Source: Amycolatopsis nivea (GTDB lineage: Bacteria; Actinomycetota; Actinomycetes; Mycobacteriales; Pseudonocardiaceae). From it: a stretch of 64,000 nt of DNA. The notes beneath the pieces are model-generated. The model saw nothing but the letters and a program-made list of their open reading frames with translations. It did no database searches and was not told the DNA's origin. The translations under genes were made by a program, and so were the position numbers. Below, in pieces: positions 1 through 8,508 of this stretch. Each line of letters opens with the position of its first letter. Within the stretch, counting starts at the first letter, position 1. The stretch is taken from contig NZ_SDLT01000027.1 of NCBI RefSeq assembly GCF_004522235.1, positions 1 through 64,000 of the forward strand. Direction: 5' to 3'.

Positions 1-205
1 AAAACCTCAACTCGGTGGATCCAGGTCTGATTCCCTCAAGGGGTCCCTCACAGACCCACGGATACGGTTATACGGGTATTACTCGGGCATTTCGACGGGG
101 CTGGTGTCCTGTGTGGACAGCCCGCGGGCCGAGGCCGCCCGGCTCAAGTCCCCGGCATGGGAATCTGATTCCCGCAGGAGGCTCTCGCGTACGTTCCGGC
201 CTGGC
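1..205. other. Gene-free window edge
   Basis: No frame here has a supported start or a recognisable product. The stretch lies downstream of the leftward CBS-BON gene. It holds one short inverted repeat (listed separately), and the sequence around TCTGATTCCC occurs twice, near 26 and near 163. The meaning of that repetition is not clear. Confidence 0.5.
159..173. repeat. Perfect inverted repeat GGGAATC-T-GATTCCC
   Basis: Two 7-bp arms are separated by one base. The loop is too small for an RNA terminator, so a protein-binding site is more likely. It lies about 35 bp downstream of the CBS-BON stop codon. No binding protein can be assigned. Confidence 0.35.
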
Positions 206-907
206 TCACGGACGATGGATCGACCGGTCCGGGAACATCCCGCCCGCCGCGGGCACGCCCGGCCCGATGTTCCGGTCGTCCAGCTCCACCCGCAGGTGCT
301 CCCGCACCTCGACCACCCCGTCGACCCGGCTGATCAGGGCCTTGATCACCCCGATCATGCTGTACCGCTCGACGGCCCCGCTCAGCGACACCACCCCGTC
401 GTGCACCGAGACGTACAGCGTGGACGGGTCGAGGCACATCTCCTGTTTCAAGACCTCGTCGCGCACTTCCTCGCGGATGTCGTTGTCCGAACGCAAATAC
501 GCCCGCACGAGGTCCGCCCGGGAGACGATCCCGGCCAGCGTCCCGTCGGCTTCGAGCACTGGCAGCCGGTGCACTCGGTGCTTCTCCATCAGCTGGGCCG
601 CGCGCACGACGTCGTCCTCGACGTCCACCGTGACGGGCGGCGCCGTCATCAGGTCGGCCGCAAAGAGTGCTTCGGCCTTGTGCTTGCCGCGTCGTGCCTG
701 CGGTCCGATGCCGTGGTGTTCGACGTTGCGCTCCAGCAGATCGCCGCGCGAGACGACCCCGAGCACGCGGCCGTCCTTGTCGACGACCGGGGCCCCGCCG
801 ACGCCGCGTTCTTCCAGCAGTGCGGCGACGGCCTTGAACGATGTGCCCGGCACGACCTGTGCGACATCGGTCGTCATCACCGAGCGGATCCGGCGTGTTC
901 TCTTCAT
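206..907 (-). CDS. CBS-domain and BON-domain protein (Hrp1-like with BON tail)
   Basis: The 233-aa protein has two CBS motifs, at about residues 8-60 (GGAPVVDKDGRVLGVVSRGDL) and 80-138 (RVHRLPVLEADGTLAGIVS), followed by a BON domain at about 145-207. CBS pairs usually bind adenine nucleotides, and BON domains are linked to membranes or ligand binding. The start is set by AGGAG seven bases before ATG. It is the last gene of the leftward stress operon, 10 bp after a universal stress protein gene. Mycobacterial Hrp1, a DosR-regulon member, is a CBS-only relative. The ligand is unknown. Confidence 0.88.
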   Translation of the reverse strand: MKRTRRIRSVMTTDVAQVVPGTSFKAVAALLEERGVGGAPVVDKDGRVLGVVSRGDLLERNVEHHGIGPQARRGKHKAEALFAADLMTAPPVTVDVEDDVVRAAQLMEKHRVHRLPVLEADGTLAGIVSRADLVRAYLRSDNDIREEVRDEVLKQEMCLDPSTLYVSVHDGVVSLSGAVERYSMIGVIKALISRVDGVVEVREHLRVELDDRNIGPGVPAAGGMFPDRSIHRP

Positions 908-917
908 TTTCCGCTCC

Positions 918-1415
918 TCACAACAGGGGTCCGGGGTAGTAAGCGGCCGCTTCGGGCAGTGGTTCCCGTTCTTCGGCCGACCGGGCCGGGACGATGACCA
1001 CCGGGCAGCGCGCGTGCCGCAGGCAGCACTCGGAGACCGAGCCGACGAGCATGCGCAGCACCCGGCTGTGCCCGTGGCTGCCCAGCACCAGCATCGCCGC
1101 CTCCGCCGACGCGCGGACCAGTGCCGGGCCGGGCGCGCCGTCGATCGTGCCGCTGCGCACGCGCACCCCTTCGGCCTCGTCCCGTGCTTGGTCCAGCACT
1201 TGGTCCAGTTCGTGCTGGTAGCGAGCGGCGATGTCGTCCGGAGAACGGGTGACCGCCGATTCGAGGTCGCCGAGCGGGTCGAACGTCCAGGCACGCAACG
1301 CCACCACCGTCCGGCCGCTCGACTTCGCTTCCGCCAGCGCCCAGCGGACCGCCGCGGCGCTGCCCGCCGACCCGTCGACGCCGACGACGATTTCGTGTTC
1401 ATTCGCTGTGGTCAT
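918..1415 (-). CDS. Universal stress protein, single domain
   Basis: This 165-aa UspA-fold protein begins with EIVVGVDGSAGSAAAVRWAL. It carries the ATP-binding signature G-x2-G-x9-G-S (GSHGHSRVLRMLVGS) followed by RCPVVIV, so it is of the nucleotide-binding type. The start is supported by GGAGGAG nine bases upstream. It lies 29 bp after the PEP synthase stop and 10 bp before the CBS-BON gene. USPs of this kind are abundant in the mycobacterial DosR regulon, where some slow growth through ATP binding. The role here is inferred from context. Confidence 0.9.
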   Translation of the reverse strand: MTTANEHEIVVGVDGSAGSAAAVRWALAEAKSSGRTVVALRAWTFDPLGDLESAVTRSPDDIAARYQHELDQVLDQARDEAEGVRVRSGTIDGAPGPALVRASAEAAMLVLGSHGHSRVLRMLVGSVSECCLRHARCPVVIVPARSAEEREPLPEAAAYYPGPLL

Positions 1416-1444
1416 GGTTTTCTCCTCCGTGCACGATGCGGCGC

Positions 1445-3688
1445 TCAGCGCGCCTTTTCCAGCAGGACGCGGCGTTCGGCCGCGGCGATCGCGCCGCGCG
1501 CCGCCCCGATCGCGTCCGGGTTGACCGAGATCGACGTGATCCCGGCGCGCACGAGATGTTCGGTGAACGCCGGGTTCGTCGACGGCGCCTGGCCGCACAG
1601 CGACGACGTGATGCCGCAGTCGCGGGCTGTCCGCACGATTCTCGAGATCGCGTCCAGCACCGCGGGATCGGCCTCGTCGAACAGTTCCGCGCACACCGCC
1701 GAATCCCGGTCGACGCCGAGCATCAGCTGAGTGAGGTCGTTGCTGCCGATCGACACCCCGTCGATGCCGAGGCCGGCGTACTCGCGCAGCCAGTAGACGA
1801 CCGACGGGACCTCGGCCATGATCCACCGGCGCAGCCCGCGCTGCTTGCCGAGCGGGCTCGCGTCCACCGCCTCCAGGCACGCCTCCAGTTCCCATTTCGT
1901 GCGCACGAACGGGATCATCAGGTGCAGGTTCGGCGTCCGCTCCCGCACCCGGGCCAGCGTCCGCAGTTCCAGCGCGAACAGGTCGTGCTCGCGCACGTAG
2001 CGGTAGCAGCCGCGGTAGCCGATCATCGGGTTGTTTTCGACCGGCTCGTACTCGGCGCCGCCTTCGAGACCGCGGAATTCGTTGCTGCGCAGGTCGGTCG
2101 CCCGGTAGACGACCGGACGCGAACCGAACGCGGCGGTGATCTCGAGCAGCGATTCCGCCATAGCGTCCACAAAGGACTCTTCCTCGCCGCGCGCGAGCAG
2201 GGCGCGCGGATGCCGTCCGCCGAGCGCCGTGGTCAGCAGGAACTCGGCCCGGAGCAGGCCGACCCCGTCGACCGGCTGGGCCGCGACCTCGGCGGCGTGG
2301 TCGGGCATCGCGAGATTGACGTACAACCGGGTGCCGATCGCCTCGGCGGCAGCGGGCGCGGCGACCGGTTTCGGGTGCGCCGCCTCGTGCGCGATCGCTC
2401 CCGCTCGCACCTCGCCTTTCGTGCCGTCGACAGTGATCAGCGCGCGGTCCGCGAGCACCCGGGTGGCGTCGCCGGTGCCGACGACGCACGGCACGCCCAG
2501 TTCCCGGGCGACCACCGCGGCGTGACAGGTCATCCCGCCGCCGTCGGTGACCAGCGCCGCCGCGCGACGGATCGCCGGGACCCAGTCCGGTGTCGTCATC
2601 GGGGCCACCAGCACCTCGCCGTCGCGCAGCCGCCGTGCTTCGGCCGGATCGCGCAGCACCCGGACCGCGCCGCTGCCCTCGCCGGGCGAGGCCGCCAGCC
2701 CGGTCACCAGCACGCCGGTGGCGCCTTCCTGAACCGGCGGCAGGGTGGTGATCGGCCGGGACTGCACGAGCCAGGTCTGGTGATCGGCGATGGCGAACTC
2801 GATGTCCTGCGGCACGCCGTAGTGGTCCTCGACCCGGCAGGCGAGCCGGGTCAGCCCGAGCACGGTGGCGTCGTCGAGCACGCGCCGGCCGCCGACCTGC
2901 GCGGTCAGCGCGACCTTCACGTCTCCCCCGCCCGCTTCGGGGATGATCTTGTGCGACTGGGCCCCGATCCGCGCGCTGAGCACGCGGAGGTCCTCTTTCG
3001 CCACCACGTAGGTGTCCGGGTCCACCGCGCCGCTCACGATCGCCTCGCCCTGGCCGAACACCGCTTCGACCACCGCCCGGTCGCGGTCGCCGGTGCGCGG
3101 GTCGGCGGTGAAGATCACGCCGGACCGCTCGGCCGGGATCATCCGCTGCACGACGACCGCGATCGCCGGTTCGCCGGTGAATCCCCGGCTCGCCCGGTAG
3201 CTCACCACGCGCGGCGAGAACAACGACGTCCAGCAGTCCACCACTCGCGCGGCCAAGGCTTCTTCGTCGACGACGTTGGTGTAGCTGGCGTTCATGCCCG
3301 CGAAGGAGGCTTCGCTGCCGTCCTCCCCGGTTGCCGACGAGCGCACCGCCACCACCGGCTGGTCGCCTAGTGCCTGGTACGCGCCGGTCACCTCCGACGC
3401 CAGTTCCGGAGGCAGCCCGGCGGAGCGCACCAGCTCTCGCAGCCGCTCGCAGGCGGCCGCCAGCTCCTGCGCGTCGTCCACCGCGATCAGCGCCTTGGCG
3501 TGCAGGTCGGCGATCTCGGCACGGACCCCGGCGGCCTCCAGCGCGGACCAGTACGCGTCGCGAGTGACGACGAATCCGTCCGGCACCGGGTATCCCGCGG
3601 AGATCAGCTCGCCGAGGTTCGCCCCCTTGCCGCCCGCCGTCTCGGCATCGGCGAGCCGGATCTCGGCCAGTTTGCGCACGTGTGTCAT
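1445..3688 (-). CDS. Phosphoenolpyruvate synthase (pyruvate, water dikinase)
   Basis: The 747-aa enzyme interconverts pyruvate plus ATP with PEP, AMP and phosphate. The N-terminal ATP-grasp part shows GGKGANLGELISAGYPVPDGF. The swivelling phosphohistidine domain has GGGMTCHAAVVAREL, with the phosphorylated His near residue 388. The C-terminal TIM barrel has SLCGQAPS with the catalytic Cys near 697. Its ATG overlaps the stop of the upstream P-type ATPase gene by 4 bp (ATGA), so the two are translationally coupled. Placement beside acetate kinase and an ADP-forming acyl-CoA synthetase suggests handling of pyruvate and acetyl units during energy limitation. Confidence 0.9.
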   Translation of the reverse strand: MTHVRKLAEIRLADAETAGGKGANLGELISAGYPVPDGFVVTRDAYWSALEAAGVRAEIADLHAKALIAVDDAQELAAACERLRELVRSAGLPPELASEVTGAYQALGDQPVVAVRSSATGEDGSEASFAGMNASYTNVVDEEALAARVVDCWTSLFSPRVVSYRASRGFTGEPAIAVVVQRMIPAERSGVIFTADPRTGDRDRAVVEAVFGQGEAIVSGAVDPDTYVVAKEDLRVLSARIGAQSHKIIPEAGGGDVKVALTAQVGGRRVLDDATVLGLTRLACRVEDHYGVPQDIEFAIADHQTWLVQSRPITTLPPVQEGATGVLVTGLAASPGEGSGAVRVLRDPAEARRLRDGEVLVAPMTTPDWVPAIRRAAALVTDGGGMTCHAAVVARELGVPCVVGTGDATRVLADRALITVDGTKGEVRAGAIAHEAAHPKPVAAPAAAEAIGTRLYVNLAMPDHAAEVAAQPVDGVGLLRAEFLLTTALGGRHPRALLARGEEESFVDAMAESLLEITAAFGSRPVVYRATDLRSNEFRGLEGGAEYEPVENNPMIGYRGCYRYVREHDLFALELRTLARVRERTPNLHLMIPFVRTKWELEACLEAVDASPLGKQRGLRRWIMAEVPSVVYWLREYAGLGIDGVSIGSNDLTQLMLGVDRDSAVCAELFDEADPAVLDAISRIVRTARDCGITSSLCGQAPSTNPAFTEHLVRAGITSISVNPDAIGAARGAIAAAERRVLLEKAR

Positions 3689-6357
3689 GACGATCCTCCT
3701 CGGGTACCGCGGGTCAGGCGGCGGAACAGCTCGTCCGCGCCCCAGACCAGCACCGGCATCGGCGCCAGCACCGCGTACACCCACGCGGGCAGCGCCGCGG
3801 TGCCGAAGACGTCCTGAAGCCAGGGCAGGTAGATGAGCGCGGCGGCGAAGGCCAGTTCGAAGGCGATGCCGCCGAGCAGAAGCTTGTTGGTGCCCAGGCC
3901 GATCGCCCGCAGCGAGACCCGTTCGGTGCGGGCGGCGAACGCGGTGCCGATCTGGCAGAACACGATCGCGGCGAAGCTGGCCGTGGTGGCTTGGAGATAG
4001 GCGTGGTGCAGCGGCGCGCCGTCCGACACGTCCGCGCCGGGGTGCCAGCCCGCGGCGTACAGCACCGCGAAGAAGGCGCCGAGCACGAGCGCCGCCGACA
4101 GCACGCCCATGATTCCCCACGCTCGCAGAAGCATCCGGCCGGTCACCACGCCTTCGCGGCGGGAGCGCGGCTGGCGCGCCATCAGCCCGGGCTCGGCGGG
4201 CTCCCGGCCGAGCGCGAGCGCGGGCAGCGTTTCGGTGCCGAGGTCGATCGCGAGGATCTGCAATACCGTGAGCGGCAACGGGATCGCGCCGCAGGAGATC
4301 GCGAACAGCAGGAACGGCAGCACCTCCGGCACCGCGTGCGCGAAGATGTACAGCACGAATTTGCGGACGTTGTCGAACACCCGGCGGCCCTCGCGGACCC
4401 CGGCGACGATGGTCGCGAAGTTGTCGTCGGTCAGCACGACGGTCGCGGCTTCTTTGGCCACGTCGGTGCCGCTGACGCCCATCGCGACGCCGATGTCGGC
4501 CCGCCGCAGCGCGGGCGCGTCGTTCACCCCGTCGCCGGTCATCGCGACGACCTCGCCGCAGTCGCGCAACGCGTCGGCGATGCGCAGTTTGTCCTCCGGT
4601 GCGGCACGCGAGAACACCACTTCGTCTCCCCCGGCCAGCACCGTGTCGAGGTCCGGCTCCGGCATGCGCGCGAGCGCGGTGCCGTCCACGACCCGGTCCG
4701 CGCCGATGCCGACCCGGCGGGCGATCTCGGCCGCGGTCAGCCCGTTGTCCCCGGTCACGACGTGCACGGTGATCCCGGCGGAATGGCAGTCCGCGACCGC
4801 CGCGGCGACCTCCGGACGAGGCGGGTCGACCAGGCCGACGAAGCCGAGCAGGCACAACCCGTTCTCCGCTTCCACGCGGCTGCCCGGGATCGCCGGCGTC
4901 TCCCGCCGGGCGATGGCCAGCACCCGCAGCGCGCGCCCGGCCATGCTGTCGACGAGCGCCGCCAGCTGCGCGCGCCGGGTCGCGGTCAGCTCCGTTCCGT
5001 CGAACTCCGTGGTGCACAACGGGAGCACCTGTTCGGGCGCGCCCTTCACCGCCACCACGAGGCCGCCATCCACTAAGTCCACTGTGGACATCCGCTTGAG
5101 CCGGGGATCGAACGGGTACAACGTTTTCCGTGCGGCTTCACGGGCGCTCGCGGTCACGTTCGCGCCATGGTCCGCGGCGAACCGAAGCAGCGCGAGTTCG
5201 GTCGGATCGCCGGATTCCCCGTCGAGGTCCGCGGTGCTGCACCGCGCGAGGACCTCGGCGGTCTCGCGCGGGTGTGCCGAATCCGCGCCGTCCGGGCCGC
5301 GCAGTTCCTCGACCCGCATCGAGTTCTGGGTCAACGTGCCGGTCTTGTCCGTGCAGATCACGGTGGTCGAGCCCAGCGTCTCCACCGCCGACAGCCGCTT
5401 CACGAGCGCGCCTGCCTTCGCCATCGACCGCACCCCGGCCGCCAGCGCGAGCGTGATCGTCGGCAGCAGGCCTTCGGGCACGTTGGCCACCAGCAGGCCG
5501 ATCGCGAACACGAAGGCGGCCGACCACGAAAGCCCCGCCGCGACGCCGAGCGGAAGGAACCCGACCCCGACGACCACCGCGACCCCGGCGATCAGCCACG
5601 CGACCCGCCGCACCTGCCGCTCCAGCGGGCTCTCCTCGCGGCCGATCCGGGCCGAGAGCGACGCGATCCGGCCGATTTCGGTGCGCCGTCCGGTCGCGTG
5701 CACCACGGCCCGCGCGGAACCCGCGACACAGACCGTGCCGCTGAAGACCAACACCGGGGAATCCAGCGAACGGTCGGCGTCGTCCACGGCGTCGGCGGTC
5801 CGGGTCACCGGAGCCGACTCGCCGGTGAGCATCGACGCGTCGATGTCCACCGTCCCTTCGATCAGCCGCGCGTCCGCCGGAACCCGGTCGCCTTCGGCGA
5901 GCAGGACGACGTCGCCGCGAACCAGCTCGGTTGATTCGAGGTGCACGACGACGCCGTCACGCAGCACCGCGCTGCGCTCGGGCAGGTACTTGCCCAGTGC
6001 TTCGACCGCCCGCTCCGCCTGCTGTTCCTGGAAGAACGCGAGCAGCCCGTTCAGGATGATCACCCCGACGATCGCGTACGCCAGGTTGGTCGTCCCGGCG
6101 AACCACGCCAGCCCGGCCGCGACCCACAGCAGCAGGGCGAGCGGGTGGACCAGCTGGCGCAGCAGGGCGAGCGGCCACTGCCTGCCGCCCTTGTGCGGCA
6201 GCTCGTTCGGCCCGTAGACCTGCAGTCGCCGGGCCGCTTCCCGGCCGCTCAAGCCGCCCGGCGCGGAGCGGAGATCCCGCAGCAGGAGGCCGATCGGCTC
6301 CCGTGCGTCGACCTCGGGCTCCGCTGTCGCGGGCGGCGGGCGCAGATGCGTGGTCAT
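3685..6357 (-). CDS. P-type cation-transporting ATPase (P2-type, CtpF-like)
   Basis: The protein is 890 aa, normal for the P2 (Ca/Na-type) group. It has an N-terminal cation-ATPase domain, the actuator motif MLTGES, the phosphorylation site CTDKTGTLTQN near residue 336, the hinge TGDGVNDAPAL, and C-terminal membrane helices. There is no heavy-metal CPx motif. The ion is probably Ca2+, Na+ or K+ but cannot be fixed from sequence. The start is supported by GAGGG upstream. Mycobacterial CtpF is induced by DosR, which fits this gene's position in a stress operon, just after the Acg-like gene and overlapping PEP synthase. Confidence 0.9.
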   Translation of the reverse strand: MTTHLRPPPATAEPEVDAREPIGLLLRDLRSAPGGLSGREAARRLQVYGPNELPHKGGRQWPLALLRQLVHPLALLLWVAAGLAWFAGTTNLAYAIVGVIILNGLLAFFQEQQAERAVEALGKYLPERSAVLRDGVVVHLESTELVRGDVVLLAEGDRVPADARLIEGTVDIDASMLTGESAPVTRTADAVDDADRSLDSPVLVFSGTVCVAGSARAVVHATGRRTEIGRIASLSARIGREESPLERQVRRVAWLIAGVAVVVGVGFLPLGVAAGLSWSAAFVFAIGLLVANVPEGLLPTITLALAAGVRSMAKAGALVKRLSAVETLGSTTVICTDKTGTLTQNSMRVEELRGPDGADSAHPRETAEVLARCSTADLDGESGDPTELALLRFAADHGANVTASAREAARKTLYPFDPRLKRMSTVDLVDGGLVVAVKGAPEQVLPLCTTEFDGTELTATRRAQLAALVDSMAGRALRVLAIARRETPAIPGSRVEAENGLCLLGFVGLVDPPRPEVAAAVADCHSAGITVHVVTGDNGLTAAEIARRVGIGADRVVDGTALARMPEPDLDTVLAGGDEVVFSRAAPEDKLRIADALRDCGEVVAMTGDGVNDAPALRRADIGVAMGVSGTDVAKEAATVVLTDDNFATIVAGVREGRRVFDNVRKFVLYIFAHAVPEVLPFLLFAISCGAIPLPLTVLQILAIDLGTETLPALALGREPAEPGLMARQPRSRREGVVTGRMLLRAWGIMGVLSAALVLGAFFAVLYAAGWHPGADVSDGAPLHHAYLQATTASFAAIVFCQIGTAFAARTERVSLRAIGLGTNKLLLGGIAFELAFAAALIYLPWLQDVFGTAALPAWVYAVLAPMPVLVWGADELFRRLTRGTRGGSS
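5077..5089. repeat. Palindrome GTCCACTGTGGAC inside the P2-type ATPase gene
   Basis: Exact copy of the recurrent 13-bp palindrome, encoding MSTVDLVD in the nucleotide-binding part of the ATPase. Confidence 0.6.
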
Positions 6358-6366
6358 GGAATTCCC

Positions 6367-6993
6367 TCAGCTCTCGAACACGTGAAGGACCGCCTGCGGA
6401 GCCGGGCTCTGGTCCCCGGGACGCACCTCGGTCGTCAATCCGCGGACCGCGGCTGCGACCCGCAGGGAATGGACCGCCGCGCCGACCAGAACGCGGTCGA
6501 CGCGAGTCGTTCCGTCGGCGAGCACCACGAGGCCCCGGCTGCCCGGGTGCCGCGATACTCGGGTGCGCGGCCAGGTGTTCTCCTGCGCCAGCTCCGCGAG
6601 CACGCCCGGGTCGGCGACCGGCACCGCGCGGCCTCGCGGCGGTCCGGCGACCGCACGCAAGGCGAGGTACCGGTCCCAGTCGCTCGCGGTCGCCGGGTCG
6701 TCCGCCCCGGGGGTCACGGCCGCGACCACGTCCGGGCGGCTCGGGTCGTCCGGGAACGACAGCACCGGGCGGATGCCCAGCCCCCGCAGCACGATCCAGG
6801 CGGCGGACAGCGCGGTGCCGCATCCGGCGAGCACGTGGCGTCCGCCGGGATCGTGCCGGAGCCGGCCCACCCGGGAGATCGCCAGCTCGCCTGCCCGGGT
6901 CTCGACCACGAAACGGCGCACGTCCAGCCGCACCAGCGCGTCCACGAGCACCGCTCGCGCGCAGCGGTCCCAGGCGAAAGCGACGTCGCTCAT
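6367..6993 (-). CDS. Short Acg-like (nitroreductase-fold) protein
   Basis: The 208-aa product resembles parts of the Acg/Rv2032 FMN-binding nitroreductase family. The segment LAGCGTALSAAWIVLRGLGI followed by a PDDPSRPD stretch matches the SCGAALHHLRVAL-type block of that family. A later VLVGAAVHSLRVAAAVRGL resembles its second half. Usual members are about 320-330 aa and begin with a substrate motif near SVHNTQPW, which I do not see. This is therefore a reduced or very divergent member, and FMN binding is uncertain. The ATG overlaps the upstream gene by 4 bp. Confidence 0.55.
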   Translation of the reverse strand: MSDVAFAWDRCARAVLVDALVRLDVRRFVVETRAGELAISRVGRLRHDPGGRHVLAGCGTALSAAWIVLRGLGIRPVLSFPDDPSRPDVVAAVTPGADDPATASDWDRYLALRAVAGPPRGRAVPVADPGVLAELAQENTWPRTRVSRHPGSRGLVVLADGTTRVDRVLVGAAVHSLRVAAAVRGLTTEVRPGDQSPAPQAVLHVFES

Positions 6994-7400
6994 CCGATCG
7001 CTCCGGCGGGTTCCGGCCTCGGTCTCGGGATCGAGGCCGCCGCGCGGCAGGTCGACAACAAGGTCTCGGCGTCGGTCACCGTGACCCGGTCCTCAAGCCC
7101 CGCGGGCGCGGCCACCGGCAGTCCGGGTTCCGGCGGGACGATCGCCACCGGGACCTGTTTCCGCAGCGCGCACACGACCCCGAACTCGCGTGCGGTGAGC
7201 TCGGGGTCGGCGTCGCGAACGTCCACGGCGAGCACCGGCGGATCGGCGCGGTCGTCGAGCGGGCACGACGAACCCGGCGCGAGTGCGAGGCAGATCCCTT
7301 CCCGCGCATGGCACCGGCTGACCCGGCACCCGTTGTCCCGCAACGGCTTGCTGAGCGCGTCGCAGTCACCGAACTTCGCTTCGGTCAGCAGTACGTGCAC
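6990..7400 (-). CDS. Small receiver-like protein of unknown function
   Basis: The 136-aa product is set between acetate kinase and the Acg-like gene, overlapping the latter by 4 bp. Its layout (HVLLTEAKFGDCDALSKPL, then a hydrophobic strand VLAVDVRDADPEL, then VPVAIVPP) suggests a doubly wound alpha/beta fold such as a degenerate response-regulator receiver. The acidic pocket and lysine of a working receiver are not evident. I chose GTG because GAGG sits six bases before it. An ATG at 7412 would add four residues, and both starts lie inside the end of ackA. Function is not known. Confidence 0.6.
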   Translation of the reverse strand: MHVLLTEAKFGDCDALSKPLRDNGCRVSRCHAREGICLALAPGSSCPLDDRADPPVLAVDVRDADPELTAREFGVVCALRKQVPVAIVPPEPGLPVAAPAGLEDRVTVTDAETLLSTCRAAASIPRPRPEPAGAIG

Positions 7401-8490
7401 GATGCACCTCATTTCCCAGATCGGCGAGCACGGTTTCCGCGCCGCGGGCGAGTTCCAGGTCTTCCCGGGCGCGGACCACAAGCACCGGCGCGGCCGAGCC
7501 GGACGCGCTGATCGCCCGGTCCGCGTCGGACCTCTCGAGCGCCCCCACCCGCACGCCCAGCGCCCCGAGGCCGCGCGCGACCTCGGCGACGGTGTCCGGC
7601 TGGTACTGCGCGACCCCGCCGGTGAACACCAGCGCGTCGAGCCGGTCGAGGCTGACCGCCGCCGCGCCGATCTCCCGGCGGAGCCGGTGGACGTAGACCT
7701 CGACCGCCAGCGCTGCGTCGGCGTTCCCGGCCGCGGCGGCCGTCCGCACTTCTCCGAGGTCGCCGCTGGTCCCGCTCATCCCGGCGAGCCCGGACCGCAG
7801 GCACAGCGCGTCGGCCAGCTCGTCGGGTCCCATCGGCGCGGTTTTCATGACGTGCAGCAGCAATCCCGGGTCGATCGAACCGGACCGGGTGGCCATCGCG
7901 GGCCCTTCCAGCGGGGTGAACCCCATCGAGGTGTCCACGCTCCGCCCGCCGCGCACCGCGGTCACCGACACCCCGGCTCCGACGTGTGCGCAGACCAGTT
8001 GCAGCTCGTCGGCCGGCCGCCGCAGCAGTTCCGCGGCACGGCGCACCGCGTGCTGCACGGACAAACCGTGGAAACCGTAACGGCGCAACCGGTTCTGCCG
8101 CGTCCACTCGCGCGGCAGCGGGTAGTGCGCTGCCGCGTCGGGCAGCTCGGCGTGGAACGCGGTGTCGAAGCAGGCCACCACCGGCACGCCGGGCAGCAGT
8201 GCCCGGACCTGCCGGGTGACGTCCAGCGACAGCGGCTGGTGGATCGGTGCCAGCGGAACCAGCCGGTCGAGGTTCGCGATCACCTGGTCGGTCACCAGCA
8301 CCGGCGCTTTCTGCGCGCCGCCGTGGACGAACCGCACCGCCACCGCGTCCGGCCGGGGCCAGCGCTCCACGGCATCGACGACCGCGCGGGACATGTCGCT
8401 CTGCCACGCCGCCCAGCCGACCGCGACGCCGTCGTGCACGACCGCCGCCTTCACACTGGAGGACCCGGGATTCAGGGTCAGGATTCGCAC
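7366..8490 (-). CDS. ackA: Acetate kinase
   Basis: The 374-aa protein interconverts acetyl phosphate plus ADP with acetate plus ATP. It has the ASKHA signatures TLNPGSSSVK at the N terminus, CFDTAFH, RRYGFHGLS, CAHVGAGVS, TSMGFTPLEG and DALVFTGG. Length is slightly below the usual 400. Translation starts at GTG with GAGGAG eight bases upstream. No phosphotransacetylase gene is adjacent. Instead it follows, 18 bp away, a GNAT/ADP-forming acyl-CoA synthetase gene, so both acetyl-based routes to ATP are encoded side by side. Confidence 0.93.
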   Translation of the reverse strand: MRILTLNPGSSSVKAAVVHDGVAVGWAAWQSDMSRAVVDAVERWPRPDAVAVRFVHGGAQKAPVLVTDQVIANLDRLVPLAPIHQPLSLDVTRQVRALLPGVPVVACFDTAFHAELPDAAAHYPLPREWTRQNRLRRYGFHGLSVQHAVRRAAELLRRPADELQLVCAHVGAGVSVTAVRGGRSVDTSMGFTPLEGPAMATRSGSIDPGLLLHVMKTAPMGPDELADALCLRSGLAGMSGTSGDLGEVRTAAAAGNADAALAVEVYVHRLRREIGAAAVSLDRLDALVFTGGVAQYQPDTVAEVARGLGALGVRVGALERSDADRAISASGSAAPVLVVRAREDLELARGAETVLADLGNEVHRARTADRSEVR

Positions 8491-8508
8491 TGGCTTCTCC
8501 TCGCTCGG

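Noticed and set aside
6367..6993. Second universal-stress or nitroreductase gene of full length
   Set aside because: The ORF is bounded by overlapping genes on both sides and cannot be extended, so a truncated Acg-like call is all that is supported.
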